Source: Pseudomonas nitroreducens TX1 (GTDB taxonomy: Bacteria; Pseudomonadota; Gammaproteobacteria; Pseudomonadales; Pseudomonadaceae). From it: DNA of 64,000 nt. Positions 43,977 through 52,594 of this stretch are shown piece after piece. The stretch spans positions 1 to 64,000 of the forward strand of contig NZ_AMZB01000107.1 of the NCBI RefSeq assembly GCF_000313755.1. Reading direction: 5' to 3'. A model generated the notes under the pieces. The model was not told the DNA's origin. It saw only the letters and a program-made list of their open reading frames with translations, and did not search any database. Within the stretch, counting starts at the first letter, position 1, and every line of letters starts with the position of its first letter. Both the position numbers and the translations under genes were made by a program.

Positions 43977-44005
43977 ATGACATGGGCGTGACAGGTTGAT
44001 GACAG
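43977..44005 (-). promoter_or_regulatory. Pho box with three 11-bp direct repeats
   Basis: On the minus strand: CTGTCAT-CAAC-CTGTCAC-GCCC-ATGTCAT, that is three heptamers at exact 11-bp spacing. The first is identical to the PhoB consensus heptamer and the others have one change each. It lies 32 bp before the DUF3859 gene start. The spacing and match make this the clearest Pho box in the window. Confidence 0.78.
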
Positions 44006-44074
44006 CTTGAAGCGAGGCCGCTCGGCGCCGTGCCAAGCGGCTATCATGCGTGAATCGGACCACTGGACAGCATC

Positions 44075-44941
44075 ATGAGCGACAATCTGCTAACCATCCG
44101 CCCCCGCGCCGAAGACGTCGAAGGCATGCCCATCCTGCGCCCCCTGCCCTCGGCCCAGCGCCGCAATGTCGGCCCCTTCGTGTTCTTCGACCATATGCTA
44201 GAGAGCCGCTTCGAGCCCGAACACGGCATGGACATCCGCCAGCATCCGCATATCGGCCTGTCCACCCTCACCTACCTGTTCGAGGGCCAGGTGCAGCACA
44301 AGGACAGCCTCGGCTCGGACCAGCTGGTGCTGCCCGGCGACGTCAGCTGGATGACCGCCGGGCGCGGTGTCGCCCACATCGAGCGGACCCCGGCCGACCT
44401 GCTGCACCGTGGCTCGCGCCTGCACGGCCTGCAGGTCTGGCTGGCCCTGCCACGCGAGCTGGAGGACTGTGAGCCCAGCTACAGCCACCACGCCAGCGCC
44501 AGCCTGCCGGAGAGCGACAGCCTGGGCGTGCGCATCCGCATGATCGCAGGCACAGGCTTCTGCCTGGAGTCGCCGGTGCCGGTACGCTCCAAGACGCTCT
44601 ATGCCGAGCTGCAGCTCAGCGCCGGGGCGACCCTGGCGATCCCCGACGAACATCCCGAGCGCGCGCTATACCTGATCGAAGGCGAAGCGCTGCTTGACGA
44701 TGACCCGCTGCCGCTGCACGAACTGGTGGTGCTGCCCGAGGGCGAGACCTTCACCCTCTGTGCCTGTGGCGACTGCCACGCGGTGATCATCGGCGGCGAC
44801 CCGTTGGACGGGCCGAGGCGGATGAACTGGAACTTCGTCGCCAGCGATCCCGAGCGGATCGACAGCGCCCGCGCCCGCTGGGCTGCCCACGACTGGCCGA
44901 GGGTGCCGGGCGAGTCGGAACGCATCGAATTGCCGCGCTAG
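44075..44941 (+). CDS. Pirin family protein
   Basis: This 288-residue bicupin has the pirin N-terminal iron-binding signature (VFFDHMLESRFEPEHGMDIR followed by QHPHIGLSTLTYLFEGQVQHKDSLG). The three His and one Glu ligand of pirins fall in HPHIG and EGQVQH. Bacterial pirins include quercetinase-like dioxygenases and regulators of pyruvate dehydrogenase or stress responses; which applies here is unknown. It lies 130 bp from the divergent DUF3859 start. Confidence 0.92.
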   Translation: MSDNLLTIRPRAEDVEGMPILRPLPSAQRRNVGPFVFFDHMLESRFEPEHGMDIRQHPHIGLSTLTYLFEGQVQHKDSLGSDQLVLPGDVSWMTAGRGVAHIERTPADLLHRGSRLHGLQVWLALPRELEDCEPSYSHHASASLPESDSLGVRIRMIAGTGFCLESPVPVRSKTLYAELQLSAGATLAIPDEHPERALYLIEGEALLDDDPLPLHELVVLPEGETFTLCACGDCHAVIIGGDPLDGPRRMNWNFVASDPERIDSARARWAAHDWPRVPGESERIELPR

Positions 44942-45085
44942 CCATACAGAGAAATCGATCAGAAATCGCCGCCTTGCCATCGAAAGCGGCGAATGCTTGA
45001 GGACTCGCGCAGTGGCTTGCCGCAGCATCGCGCCCCGAACCCTTGCCGACGGCAAGCCCGCTACATCTGGCCCAAGGAGTCCGTG

Positions 45086-46339
45086 ATGGACCAGTCGACC
45101 GCCAACCGCCACACCAGCGCCCTCACCGTGTTGACCCTGCTGTTCTTCATGTGGGGCCTGATCACTTCGCTGAACGATATCCTCGTGCCGCACCTCAAGG
45201 CGGTCTTTACCCTGTCCTATGTTCAGGCTTCGCTGATCCAGTTCTGCTTCTTCGGCGCCTATTTCGTCATGTCCTTCCCCTCCGGGCGGCTGGTGGAAAT
45301 GGTCGGCTACAAGCGCGGGATCATCGTCGGCCTGGCCACCGCTGGCGTCGGCTGCCTGCTGTTCTACCCGGCGGCCAGCGCGCAGTCCTACCCATTCTTC
45401 CTCGCCGCGCTGTTCATCCTCGCTTCGGGCATCACCCTGCTGCAGGTTGCCGCCAACCCCTATGTCAACGTGCTGGGCCCGGCATCCACCGCAGCCAGCC
45501 GGCTGAACCTCACCCAGGCGTTCAACTCCCTGGGCACCACGGTCGGCCCGCTGGTCGGCTCGCTGACCATCCTCGCCATCGGTGCAGGAGCCGCCTCGCA
45601 GATCGGCAGCTCCGCCGCCAGCGAAGCGGACTCGGTGAAGACGCCCTACCTGGTGCTGGCCGGCCTGCTGTTTATCATTGCCGTGCTGATCGCCCTGTTC
45701 CGACTGCCGCGGATCCATCACGGCGAGCCCACTGACGGCGTGGCCTCTCGCCAGTCGATCTTCGCCCATCGGCACCTGGTGTTCGGGGTCATCGCGATCT
45801 TCTGCTACGTCGGCGCCGAGGTTTCCATCGGCAGCTACCTCGTCAGTCTGATGGGCCAGCCGGACATCGCCGGGCTGCCCGCCGAGCAGGCCGGCAAATA
45901 CCTGTCGTTCTACTGGGGCGGCGCCATGGTCGGGCGCTTCATCGGCAGCGCGCTGATGCGCAGCATCGCGCCGAACCGCCTGCTGGCATTCAATGCCGTG
46001 GCCATCGCCGTGCTGATCGGCATCGCGCTGAGCGTGGGCGGGCATCTGGCGATGTGGGCGCTGATCCTGATCGGCCTGTTCAACTCGATCATGTTCCCGA
46101 CCATCTTCTCCCTGGCGCTGGAGGGCCTGGGCAACCTCACCAGCAAAGGTTCGGGCCTGCTCTGCATGGCCATAGTCGGCGGCGCCGTGATGCCACTGGT
46201 GCAAGCCTTCTTCGCCGACCGTATCGGCCTGTTGCCCTCCTTCGCCGTCCCGTTGGTCTGCTACCTGTACATCGTCTGGTTCGGAGCACGCGGTTACCGC
46301 GCCGACCTGCCTTCCGCGGCCCCCGCTGGCCACGCCTGA
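45086..46339 (+). CDS. Sugar MFS transporter, FucP/GluP family
   Basis: This 417-residue, 12-helix permease has the FucP/GluP-family signature. Segments are ALTVLTLLFFMWGLITSLND, YFVMSFPSGRLVEMVGYKRG, QVAANPYVNVLGP and SRLNLTQAFNSLGTTVGPL. Members take up fucose, glucose or galactose with protons. The ATG at 45086 follows AAGGAGTCCGTG. No sugar-catabolic gene is next to it, so the substrate is open. Confidence 0.88.
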   Translation: MDQSTANRHTSALTVLTLLFFMWGLITSLNDILVPHLKAVFTLSYVQASLIQFCFFGAYFVMSFPSGRLVEMVGYKRGIIVGLATAGVGCLLFYPAASAQSYPFFLAALFILASGITLLQVAANPYVNVLGPASTAASRLNLTQAFNSLGTTVGPLVGSLTILAIGAGAASQIGSSAASEADSVKTPYLVLAGLLFIIAVLIALFRLPRIHHGEPTDGVASRQSIFAHRHLVFGVIAIFCYVGAEVSIGSYLVSLMGQPDIAGLPAEQAGKYLSFYWGGAMVGRFIGSALMRSIAPNRLLAFNAVAIAVLIGIALSVGGHLAMWALILIGLFNSIMFPTIFSLALEGLGNLTSKGSGLLCMAIVGGAVMPLVQAFFADRIGLLPSFAVPLVCYLYIVWFGARGYRADLPSAAPAGHA

Positions 46340-46511
46340 AGACGCTTGACGGGGCGCAGCGCTTGCGCCCCTATCACCTGATTCCTACAGTCCTTTCGGC
46401 CTGCACGCCCTAGCTCACGTCAGGCCGCTCCCAAAGACTTCCTTCCTTTTCCCTGCACCATCGGCCTTGGTCGCGGTGTCGGTCAGACTCTTTCAGGAAG
46501 GAACCCACCCC

Positions 46512-47003
46512 GTGGCTGATCCCCTCTCGCTGGTCGTCAACGGCCAGACCCGGCAGCTTACCGTGGCGGCCGACACGCCCCTGCTGTACGTGCTGCGCAA
46601 CGACCTGCAGCTCAACGGGCCCAAGTTCGGCTGCGGCCTGGGCGAGTGCGGCGCCTGCACCGTCCACCTCGACGGCGTCGCCACCCGCTCCTGCATCACG
46701 CCGGTCAGTGCGGCCGTGGGCCGGCAGGTCACCACGCTGGAAGGCCTGGGCACGCGCGAAGCCCCGCACCGGGTCCAGCAGGCCTTCATCGCCGAACAGG
46801 CCGCGCAGTGCGGCTACTGCACCAACGGCATGATCATGACCAGCGCCGCCCTGCTTGCCCGCAATCCCAACCCGAGCGACGACCAGATTCGCCAGGAGCT
46901 GGCCTACAACCTGTGCCGCTGCGGTACCCATGTGGAAATCCTCAACGCCGTGCGGCGTGCCGCCGGCCGCGCTGGCGACGACGGGCAGGAGTATCCGGCA
47001 TGA
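46512..47003 (+). CDS. Molybdenum hydroxylase (2Fe-2S) subunit
   Basis: This 163-residue small subunit has the plant-type ferredoxin cluster motif CGLGECGACTV and the C-terminal four-helix cluster motif CGYCTNGM...CRCG. It passes electrons from the molybdenum centre to the cytochrome subunit. The start is GTG at 46512 after AGGAAGGAACCC. Its TGA overlaps the ATG of the next gene (ATGA). It belongs to the isoquinoline 1-oxidoreductase / nicotinate dehydrogenase-like group. Confidence 0.92.
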   Translation: MADPLSLVVNGQTRQLTVAADTPLLYVLRNDLQLNGPKFGCGLGECGACTVHLDGVATRSCITPVSAAVGRQVTTLEGLGTREAPHRVQQAFIAEQAAQCGYCTNGMIMTSAALLARNPNPSDDQIRQELAYNLCRCGTHVEILNAVRRAAGRAGDDGQEYPA

Positions 47004-49240
47004 ATCCCTTGAGTCGTCGCGGTTTTCTCAAAGCGGGCGGCGTGTTGCTGGTCAGCGTGCAGTTGCCGCGCCCGCTGCTGGCACAGCCCACCCGCGCACT
47101 TTCCCTGCCGCTGGACCAGGTCGACAGCTTCATCGCCATCGCCGGCAACGGCACCATTACCGCCGCCTGCGGCCATGTCGACCTCGGTACCGGCATCCGC
47201 ACTGCATTGAGCCAGATAGTTGCAGAAGAGCTGAACGTCGACGTCAGGCAGGTGAGCCTGCTGCTGGGCGACACCCGCTATACCCCCGACCAGGGCCCGA
47301 CCATTGCCAGTTCCAGCCTGCAGGTCAGCGCCATTCCGCTGCGCCGTGCGGCGGCCGAGGCGCGGGAATTCCTCATGCAACGCGCGGCCCAGTACCTGAA
47401 GACCGACATCCGCCAGCTTGGCTGCGAGGACGGGGAAATCTTCGTCCAGCGCAAACCGACCCGGCGTATCGGTTACGGCGAACTGCTGCGTGGCGAGCGA
47501 TTCGAGCTGAAGATCGATGCCAGCGCGCCACTCAAGTCCTATAGCGAGTACCGGGTGGTCGGCCATTCGGTGCCGCGCCTGGATATTCCGCCCAAGGTCA
47601 CCGGCGAGCTGACTTACGTGCACGACATGCGCCTGCCGGGGATGCTCCATGGCCGCGTGGTACGCCCGCCCTATACCGGCGCCGACGTCAACGCACCGCT
47701 GGGCAGGAGCCTGGTGGAGGTGGACGAACAATCCGTGGCTCACCTGCCGGGTTTCGTCCGCCTCGTGGTGGTAGGCGACTTCATCGGCGTGGTGGCCGAG
47801 CGCGAGGAACAGGCGATCCGCATTGCGCGGGCGCTGAAGGTGCGCTGGAAGAGCTGGAGCGACCTGCCGCCGCTCGGCCTCGATGACCTGGAAGCAACCC
47901 TGCGCGCCCATCCCAGGCAGCCTCGCCTGTTGCAGGACGATGCGCAGATGGAAGCGGTGCTCAGGCAGGTCGAGCGCCCACTGCAACGCACCTACGTCTG
48001 GCCCTACCACCAGCACGCCTCCATCGGCCCGTCCTGTGCGCTGGCGAATTTCGAGGACGGCGTCATGAAGGTCTGGTCCGGCAGCCAGAACCCCCACGAC
48101 CTGCGAGCCGACCTGGCGACACTGTTGGGCATGCCGCCCGAGCAGGTCGAAGTCATACGGATGGAGGCGTCCGGCTGCTATGGGCGCAACTGCGCCGATG
48201 ACGTCGCCGCCGACGCCGCCCTGCTCGCCATGGCGGTAGGCCGGCCGGTGCGCGTGCAGCTGATGCGCGAACAGGAACATGGCTGGGAGCCCAAGGGGTC
48301 GGCGCAACTGATCGAAGTACGCGGGGGGCTGGACAAGGATGGCAACGTGGCCGCCTACGACTTCGCCACCTGCTACCCCTCCAACAACGGCATCAACCTG
48401 GCGCTGCTGCTCACCTCGCGGGTGGACATGAAGCCCCAGGTGACGCAGATGGGCGACCGCACCGCCGTCCCGCAATACGCCTACCCACACCTTCGGGTGG
48501 TCTGCAATGACGCCGCGCCCATCGTCCGCGCGTCGTGGATGCGCGGCGTCTCCGCACTACCCAACGTTTTCGCCCACGAATCCTACATCGACGAGCTGGC
48601 GCAGATGGCCGGCGCCGATCCCATCGAGTTCCGCCTGCGCTACCTGCACGACGAACGCGCGGTGGCGCTGATCAACGCCCTGGCCACCTCCGCCCACTGG
48701 CAGCCGCGTGTTTCGCCCAACCCGCAGGCGCGCCAGGGCAACCTGCTGGTCGGGTGCGGTTTCGCCTATGCACGCTACTTCCACAGCGCCTTCCCGGGGG
48801 TCGGTTCGGCCTGGGCAGCCTGGATAGTGGACGTCGAGGTCGAGCCGCACACCGGTGCCGTCCGAGTGACGGACGTGCATGTCGCCCAGGATTGCGGGCA
48901 GATGGTCAATCCCGATGGAGTGCGCCATCAGGTCCATGGCAACGTGATCCAGGCCACCAGCCGCGCGTTGATGGAGTACGCCACGTTCGACCGCCGCGGT
49001 GTCACCAGCCTGGAATGGGGTGGATACCCGATCCTCGGCTTCCACCAGGTCCCGAGGATCACCGCGCTGCTGCTCGACCGCCCCGGCACGCCGCCGCTGG
49101 GGGCCGGGGAATCCACTTCCGTGCCCAGCGCCGCCGCCATCGCCAATGCCCTGCACGATGCCACCGGCGTGCGCTTCCCCCGCCCGCCGTTCACCCCTGA
49201 GCGGGTTCGCGCCGCACTGCAGGAGAAGCAACCATCATGA
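47000..49240 (+). CDS. Molybdopterin-binding xanthine dehydrogenase-family subunit, Tat-exported
   Basis: This 746-residue catalytic subunit has an N-terminal twin-arginine signal (SRRGFLKAGGVLLVSV). It has family motifs of isoquinoline 1-oxidoreductase beta subunits: GHVDLGTGIRTAL, ASGCYGRNCADDVAADAALL and the active-site glutamate in LGAGESTSVPSAAAIANAL. The enzyme likely hydroxylates an N-heterocycle or oxidises an aldehyde in the periplasm. The substrate is unknown. It is translationally coupled to both neighbours (4-nt overlaps). Confidence 0.9.
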   Translation: MNPLSRRGFLKAGGVLLVSVQLPRPLLAQPTRALSLPLDQVDSFIAIAGNGTITAACGHVDLGTGIRTALSQIVAEELNVDVRQVSLLLGDTRYTPDQGPTIASSSLQVSAIPLRRAAAEAREFLMQRAAQYLKTDIRQLGCEDGEIFVQRKPTRRIGYGELLRGERFELKIDASAPLKSYSEYRVVGHSVPRLDIPPKVTGELTYVHDMRLPGMLHGRVVRPPYTGADVNAPLGRSLVEVDEQSVAHLPGFVRLVVVGDFIGVVAEREEQAIRIARALKVRWKSWSDLPPLGLDDLEATLRAHPRQPRLLQDDAQMEAVLRQVERPLQRTYVWPYHQHASIGPSCALANFEDGVMKVWSGSQNPHDLRADLATLLGMPPEQVEVIRMEASGCYGRNCADDVAADAALLAMAVGRPVRVQLMREQEHGWEPKGSAQLIEVRGGLDKDGNVAAYDFATCYPSNNGINLALLLTSRVDMKPQVTQMGDRTAVPQYAYPHLRVVCNDAAPIVRASWMRGVSALPNVFAHESYIDELAQMAGADPIEFRLRYLHDERAVALINALATSAHWQPRVSPNPQARQGNLLVGCGFAYARYFHSAFPGVGSAWAAWIVDVEVEPHTGAVRVTDVHVAQDCGQMVNPDGVRHQVHGNVIQATSRALMEYATFDRRGVTSLEWGGYPILGFHQVPRITALLLDRPGTPPLGAGESTSVPSAAAIANALHDATGVRFPRPPFTPERVRAALQEKQPS

Positions 49241-50517
49241 AAAACGCCACACTGGCCGTCATCGGCGGGCTTGTCGGCCTTGTCGCGGCAGGCCTGTTCC
49301 TCAGTTGGCGGCCAAGCATCGCGCCCATCGCCCCACCCGAGCCGGCCAGCTTCAGCGCTGAAGCCATCGCTCGAGGGCAGCAACTGGCGGCGCTTGGCAA
49401 CTGCGCGGTGTGTCACACCCGCGACGGCGGCGCTCCGCTGGCGGGGGGCCGCGCCATGGCCACGCCGTTCGGCACGCTCTATTCCTCCAACCTCACCCCG
49501 GATCGCAACACCGGCATCGGCGTCTGGTCCTTCGACGCCTTCAAGCGGGCCATGCGCGAAGGCATCTCGCGCGAGGGAGACTACCTCTACCCGGCCTTCC
49601 CCTACACCGCCTTCACCCGCGTCGGCGACGAAGACCTGCGCGACCTCTACGCCTACCTGATGAGCCGCCCGGCGGTGTCAGCGGAACCGCCGGATAATCG
49701 CCTGCCCTTCCCTTACAGCCAGCGTCGGATCCTGGCGGGCTGGAATCTCCTGTTCTTCGAAAAGGGGCCCTTCCAGCCGCAACCTCATCGCGACGCAGCC
49801 TGGAATCGCGGCGCCTACCTGGTGGAAGGAATGGGCCATTGCAGCGCCTGCCACTCGCCTCGTAACTCGCTGGGCGCCGAGCGCACCGGCAAGAGTCGCT
49901 TCGCCGGCGCGACAGTGGATGGCTGGCAGGCCCCGCCGCTGAACGGCGCCAGCAAGCCTGCCATTGCCTGGACCCAGGCCACCCTGTACGACTACCTGCG
50001 CAACGGCTTCTCGCGCTATCACGGAGCCGCTGCCGGCCCCATGGCGCCGGTGGCCGCCGGGCTCACCCAGCAGCCGGACGCCGACCTGCAGGCAATGGCG
50101 CGCTACCTGGCGACCTTCCTGCCGGAGCAGGCGGGAAACTTCTCGCCAGAGCAGCAGGCCATCGAACTGGAGCAGCGTACCTACGGCACCCTGCAGCCCG
50201 TCAGTGGCAGCGGAGGACGTCTGTTCAACGGTGCCTGCATGGCTTGCCACCACGACGGCGACAGCCCGCGGCTCAATGGCGTCAGGCCCTCGCTGGCGGT
50301 GAGCAGCAAGGTGTACGCAGCCACGCCGGACAACCTGCTGAAAGTGATCCTGGACGGCATTGGCGATCCCGCCCGCCCTGGGCTGGGGTACATGCCGGCG
50401 TTCCGCAACAGCCTGAACAACGAGCAGCTCATCGCGCTGGCACGCTATCTGCGGGAGGATTTCGCCGGCCTGCCCGCCTGGCCGGACCTCGAGTTCAAGG
50501 CCGCCAGGCTGCGTTGA
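49237..50517 (+). CDS. Triheme cytochrome c, electron acceptor of Mo hydroxylase
   Basis: This 426-residue protein has an N-terminal membrane anchor or signal (about 5-23) and three heme sites, CAVCH, CSACH and CMACH, at about residues 56, 202 and 331. Such alcohol-dehydrogenase-type triheme cytochromes pass electrons from periplasmic Mo hydroxylases to the quinone pool or terminal oxidases. Its ATG overlaps the preceding stop. In P. putida nicotinate hydroxylase the cytochrome is fused to the Mo subunit; here it is separate. Confidence 0.9.
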   Translation: MKNATLAVIGGLVGLVAAGLFLSWRPSIAPIAPPEPASFSAEAIARGQQLAALGNCAVCHTRDGGAPLAGGRAMATPFGTLYSSNLTPDRNTGIGVWSFDAFKRAMREGISREGDYLYPAFPYTAFTRVGDEDLRDLYAYLMSRPAVSAEPPDNRLPFPYSQRRILAGWNLLFFEKGPFQPQPHRDAAWNRGAYLVEGMGHCSACHSPRNSLGAERTGKSRFAGATVDGWQAPPLNGASKPAIAWTQATLYDYLRNGFSRYHGAAAGPMAPVAAGLTQQPDADLQAMARYLATFLPEQAGNFSPEQQAIELEQRTYGTLQPVSGSGGRLFNGACMACHHDGDSPRLNGVRPSLAVSSKVYAATPDNLLKVILDGIGDPARPGLGYMPAFRNSLNNEQLIALARYLREDFAGLPAWPDLEFKAARLR

Positions 50518-50557
50518 GGCCGGCACGGGGAGCGGCGCAACGCCCTCCCCGATCGGG

Positions 50558-51289
50558 TCAGGCGCCGAAGCGCTCGTCCAGCAGGTCGAACATGGCGGCG
50601 AAGGCCCGGCGTGCCACCTTGGCGTCGTACTGCATCTTGCCGGGGATCTGCGCATGTGGATCGGTGAAGGAATGCGCGGCACCGCCGTAGCTGGTCAGGG
50701 CCCAGTCGACCTGGGCATCGATCATTTCCCTGGCGAAGTCGGCCAGTTGCTCACGCGGCACGAAGGGGTCGATGGCGCCGTCGAGGACCAGCACCGAGCC
50801 TTTGATGTTCTTCGCGTCGGCCGGGTTCGGCGTGTCCAGGGTACCGTGGAAGGACACGGCAGCCGCCAGCGGCGCGCCATCGCGAGCCAGTTCCAGCGCG
50901 CAACAACCGCCGAAGCAGAAGCCGAAGGTGGCCAGCCGGCTGGTATCCAGCGGCGCCTTGCCGGCCTGCTCCAGCAGGGTGGCGAGCGAAAGCTGCATAC
51001 GCTTGCGCAGCAACGCGCGGTCATTCTTCAGTGGCATCATGGCGGCCGCCGCCTGCTCCGTGCCATTGGGGCGGATGTCCTTGCCATAGAGGTCGGCCAC
51101 CAGCACTACGTAGCCGCGCTCGGCGACTTTCTGCGCGATATCCACGGCGCCCTGGCTGACGCCCATCCAGTTGGGCGCCATCAGCAGGCCGGGGCGCGGC
51201 GCCTTGCTGGCAGCATCGAATACCAGCTGGCCCTCGAAGGACACGCCGTCCTGACTGTAGGCAACCGGTTGCACGCTGATCTGACTCAT
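50558..51289 (-). CDS. Dienelactone hydrolase family protein
   Basis: This 243-residue alpha/beta hydrolase has the cysteine nucleophile elbow GFCFGGCC near residue 122 and the other catalytic residues in DGAIDPFVP and HSFTDP. This triad (Cys-Asp-His) is that of dienelactone hydrolases, but most homologues have no defined substrate. The ATG at 51289 gives the family N-terminus. It is convergent with the cytochrome gene 41 bp away. Confidence 0.88.
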   Translation of the reverse strand: MSQISVQPVAYSQDGVSFEGQLVFDAASKAPRPGLLMAPNWMGVSQGAVDIAQKVAERGYVVLVADLYGKDIRPNGTEQAAAAMMPLKNDRALLRKRMQLSLATLLEQAGKAPLDTSRLATFGFCFGGCCALELARDGAPLAAAVSFHGTLDTPNPADAKNIKGSVLVLDGAIDPFVPREQLADFAREMIDAQVDWALTSYGGAAHSFTDPHAQIPGKMQYDAKVARRAFAAMFDLLDERFGA

Positions 51290-51389
51290 TGGGGTAGTCC
51301 TCTTGTGAATGCCGGAGAAATATAGCGAACCGGGATCGACCTTATTCAACAATCCAGGGAGCGGCAGGTGATTCCTGCACGGGCGGCTG

Positions 51390-52436
51390 TCAGGACGGCG
51401 CGTCTATCGCCAGCAATGTGCCAACCAACCGGGCCGCATAGTCCGCCTCGAAACGGTAGCCGCCCTCGCTGTGAACGATGCTGCCGGCGGCGAGCCGCGC
51501 CTCCCACCAGTCACTCAGGAAGCCGGGGGCATAGCCGCCCGTGCAGAACCCGTAAGGGTCGGCCACATAGCGGGTGGTCAGCATCAGCGTGTAGCAGGGG
51601 CGCCGGTAATCGCTCTGCTCCCGGGAGCAGTCATGGAAGTCTTCATAAGATTCGGCGAGCTTGAGCTGGGAGAACAGCCAGAACATGGCGTCGTACATCA
51701 GTTGCGAATCCGCGTCGGCATGCAGGGCGAAAAAGCCCTTGGCGCGTACGATCCGCTCGGCCAGGCGGCGAATGTACCGCTCGCCATCGGGCAGCTCATC
51801 CGCCGCGGCATCCAGCGCGCGGCGCAGAATGGGCGACAGCGTGCCGCGCTGCACCGTGGCGAGGTCGGCCTCGAGCGTTTTCGCGTCGTCGTTGAACTCG
51901 TCCTCGCTGACCAACCCGCGGATGAAGGTCGCGAAGTCCGGCGCGACCTCGGTAATCGCAAAGTCGGCTTCCTGGTCGACATGCACGACCCGTGGCTCCC
52001 CCTGCGGCCCGCACTGGCGGTAGTCGAGCATGATCATTTCGTGCCCGGCGCTGGGGGTATTGGCAATGGCGATGCCGATGTCCGGATAGCCCCATTCGGC
52101 ACACATGAAGGCCGACCCGAGGTCGCCACACAGCGAATAGATTGCCGTGCGCCCGATGGCGTAGAGGCCGGTGATGGCGATGTGGTCCTCGGCCCAGCCG
52201 GTCGGCTCATCCATCGGGTAGCAGCAGCGCTCGACAGCGCCACCATTGCGCAGACGTGCCAGCTCCACGTAGGCGTCCGGCAAGCGGTAGCCGCACTCGG
52301 CCTCGATCTGCGCAATCAGTTCATCGCTGGGGGCTGGCTCGGTGTAATGGCTGGCCGAGTAGTCGCCATCGTCCCAGAAGCCTTCCAGATCGAAGCCTGC
52401 GAAGGCCCCGGTGGTTCTCCCGACGGGTTGTGTCAT
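51390..52436 (-). CDS. SMI1/KNR4 (SUKH) domain protein
   Basis: This 348-residue protein has an N-terminal SUKH fold (about 25-170). Its marks are IEAECGYRLPDAYVELARLRNGG near the start and EWGYPDIGIAIANTPSAGHEMIMLDYRQ-type segments, with GEPRVVHVDQEADFAITEVA later. The C-terminal half is helical and I do not recognise it. SUKH proteins are commonly immunity proteins of contact-dependent toxins, but some are housekeeping. No toxin gene is adjacent. The start at 52436 is supported by the domain alignment only. Confidence 0.75.
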   Translation of the reverse strand: MTQPVGRTTGAFAGFDLEGFWDDGDYSASHYTEPAPSDELIAQIEAECGYRLPDAYVELARLRNGGAVERCCYPMDEPTGWAEDHIAITGLYAIGRTAIYSLCGDLGSAFMCAEWGYPDIGIAIANTPSAGHEMIMLDYRQCGPQGEPRVVHVDQEADFAITEVAPDFATFIRGLVSEDEFNDDAKTLEADLATVQRGTLSPILRRALDAAADELPDGERYIRRLAERIVRAKGFFALHADADSQLMYDAMFWLFSQLKLAESYEDFHDCSREQSDYRRPCYTLMLTTRYVADPYGFCTGGYAPGFLSDWWEARLAAGSIVHSEGGYRFEADYAARLVGTLLAIDAPS

Positions 52437-52537
52437 TCCCTTCTCCCTTTACGGCGCAGATGCTTGCATCCGCACAGAATCAGCTTTCCGAGCAGTGGAT
52501 CTTCCTTGCACGGGATCGTTCATAGCCAGGCTCAATG

Positions 52538-52572
52538 AAAAACGCCACGATCCCAGCACTGAAATCGTGGCG
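52538..52572 (-). terminator. Rho-independent terminator of htpG
   Basis: On the minus strand CGCCACGAT (52572-52564), a 12-nt loop and ATCGTGGCG (52551-52543) pair over 9 bp, followed by TTTTT. The element lies 23 bp beyond the htpG stop. Confidence 0.85.
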
Positions 52573-52594
52573 TCTGTTCAAGCCTTCACAGCGC

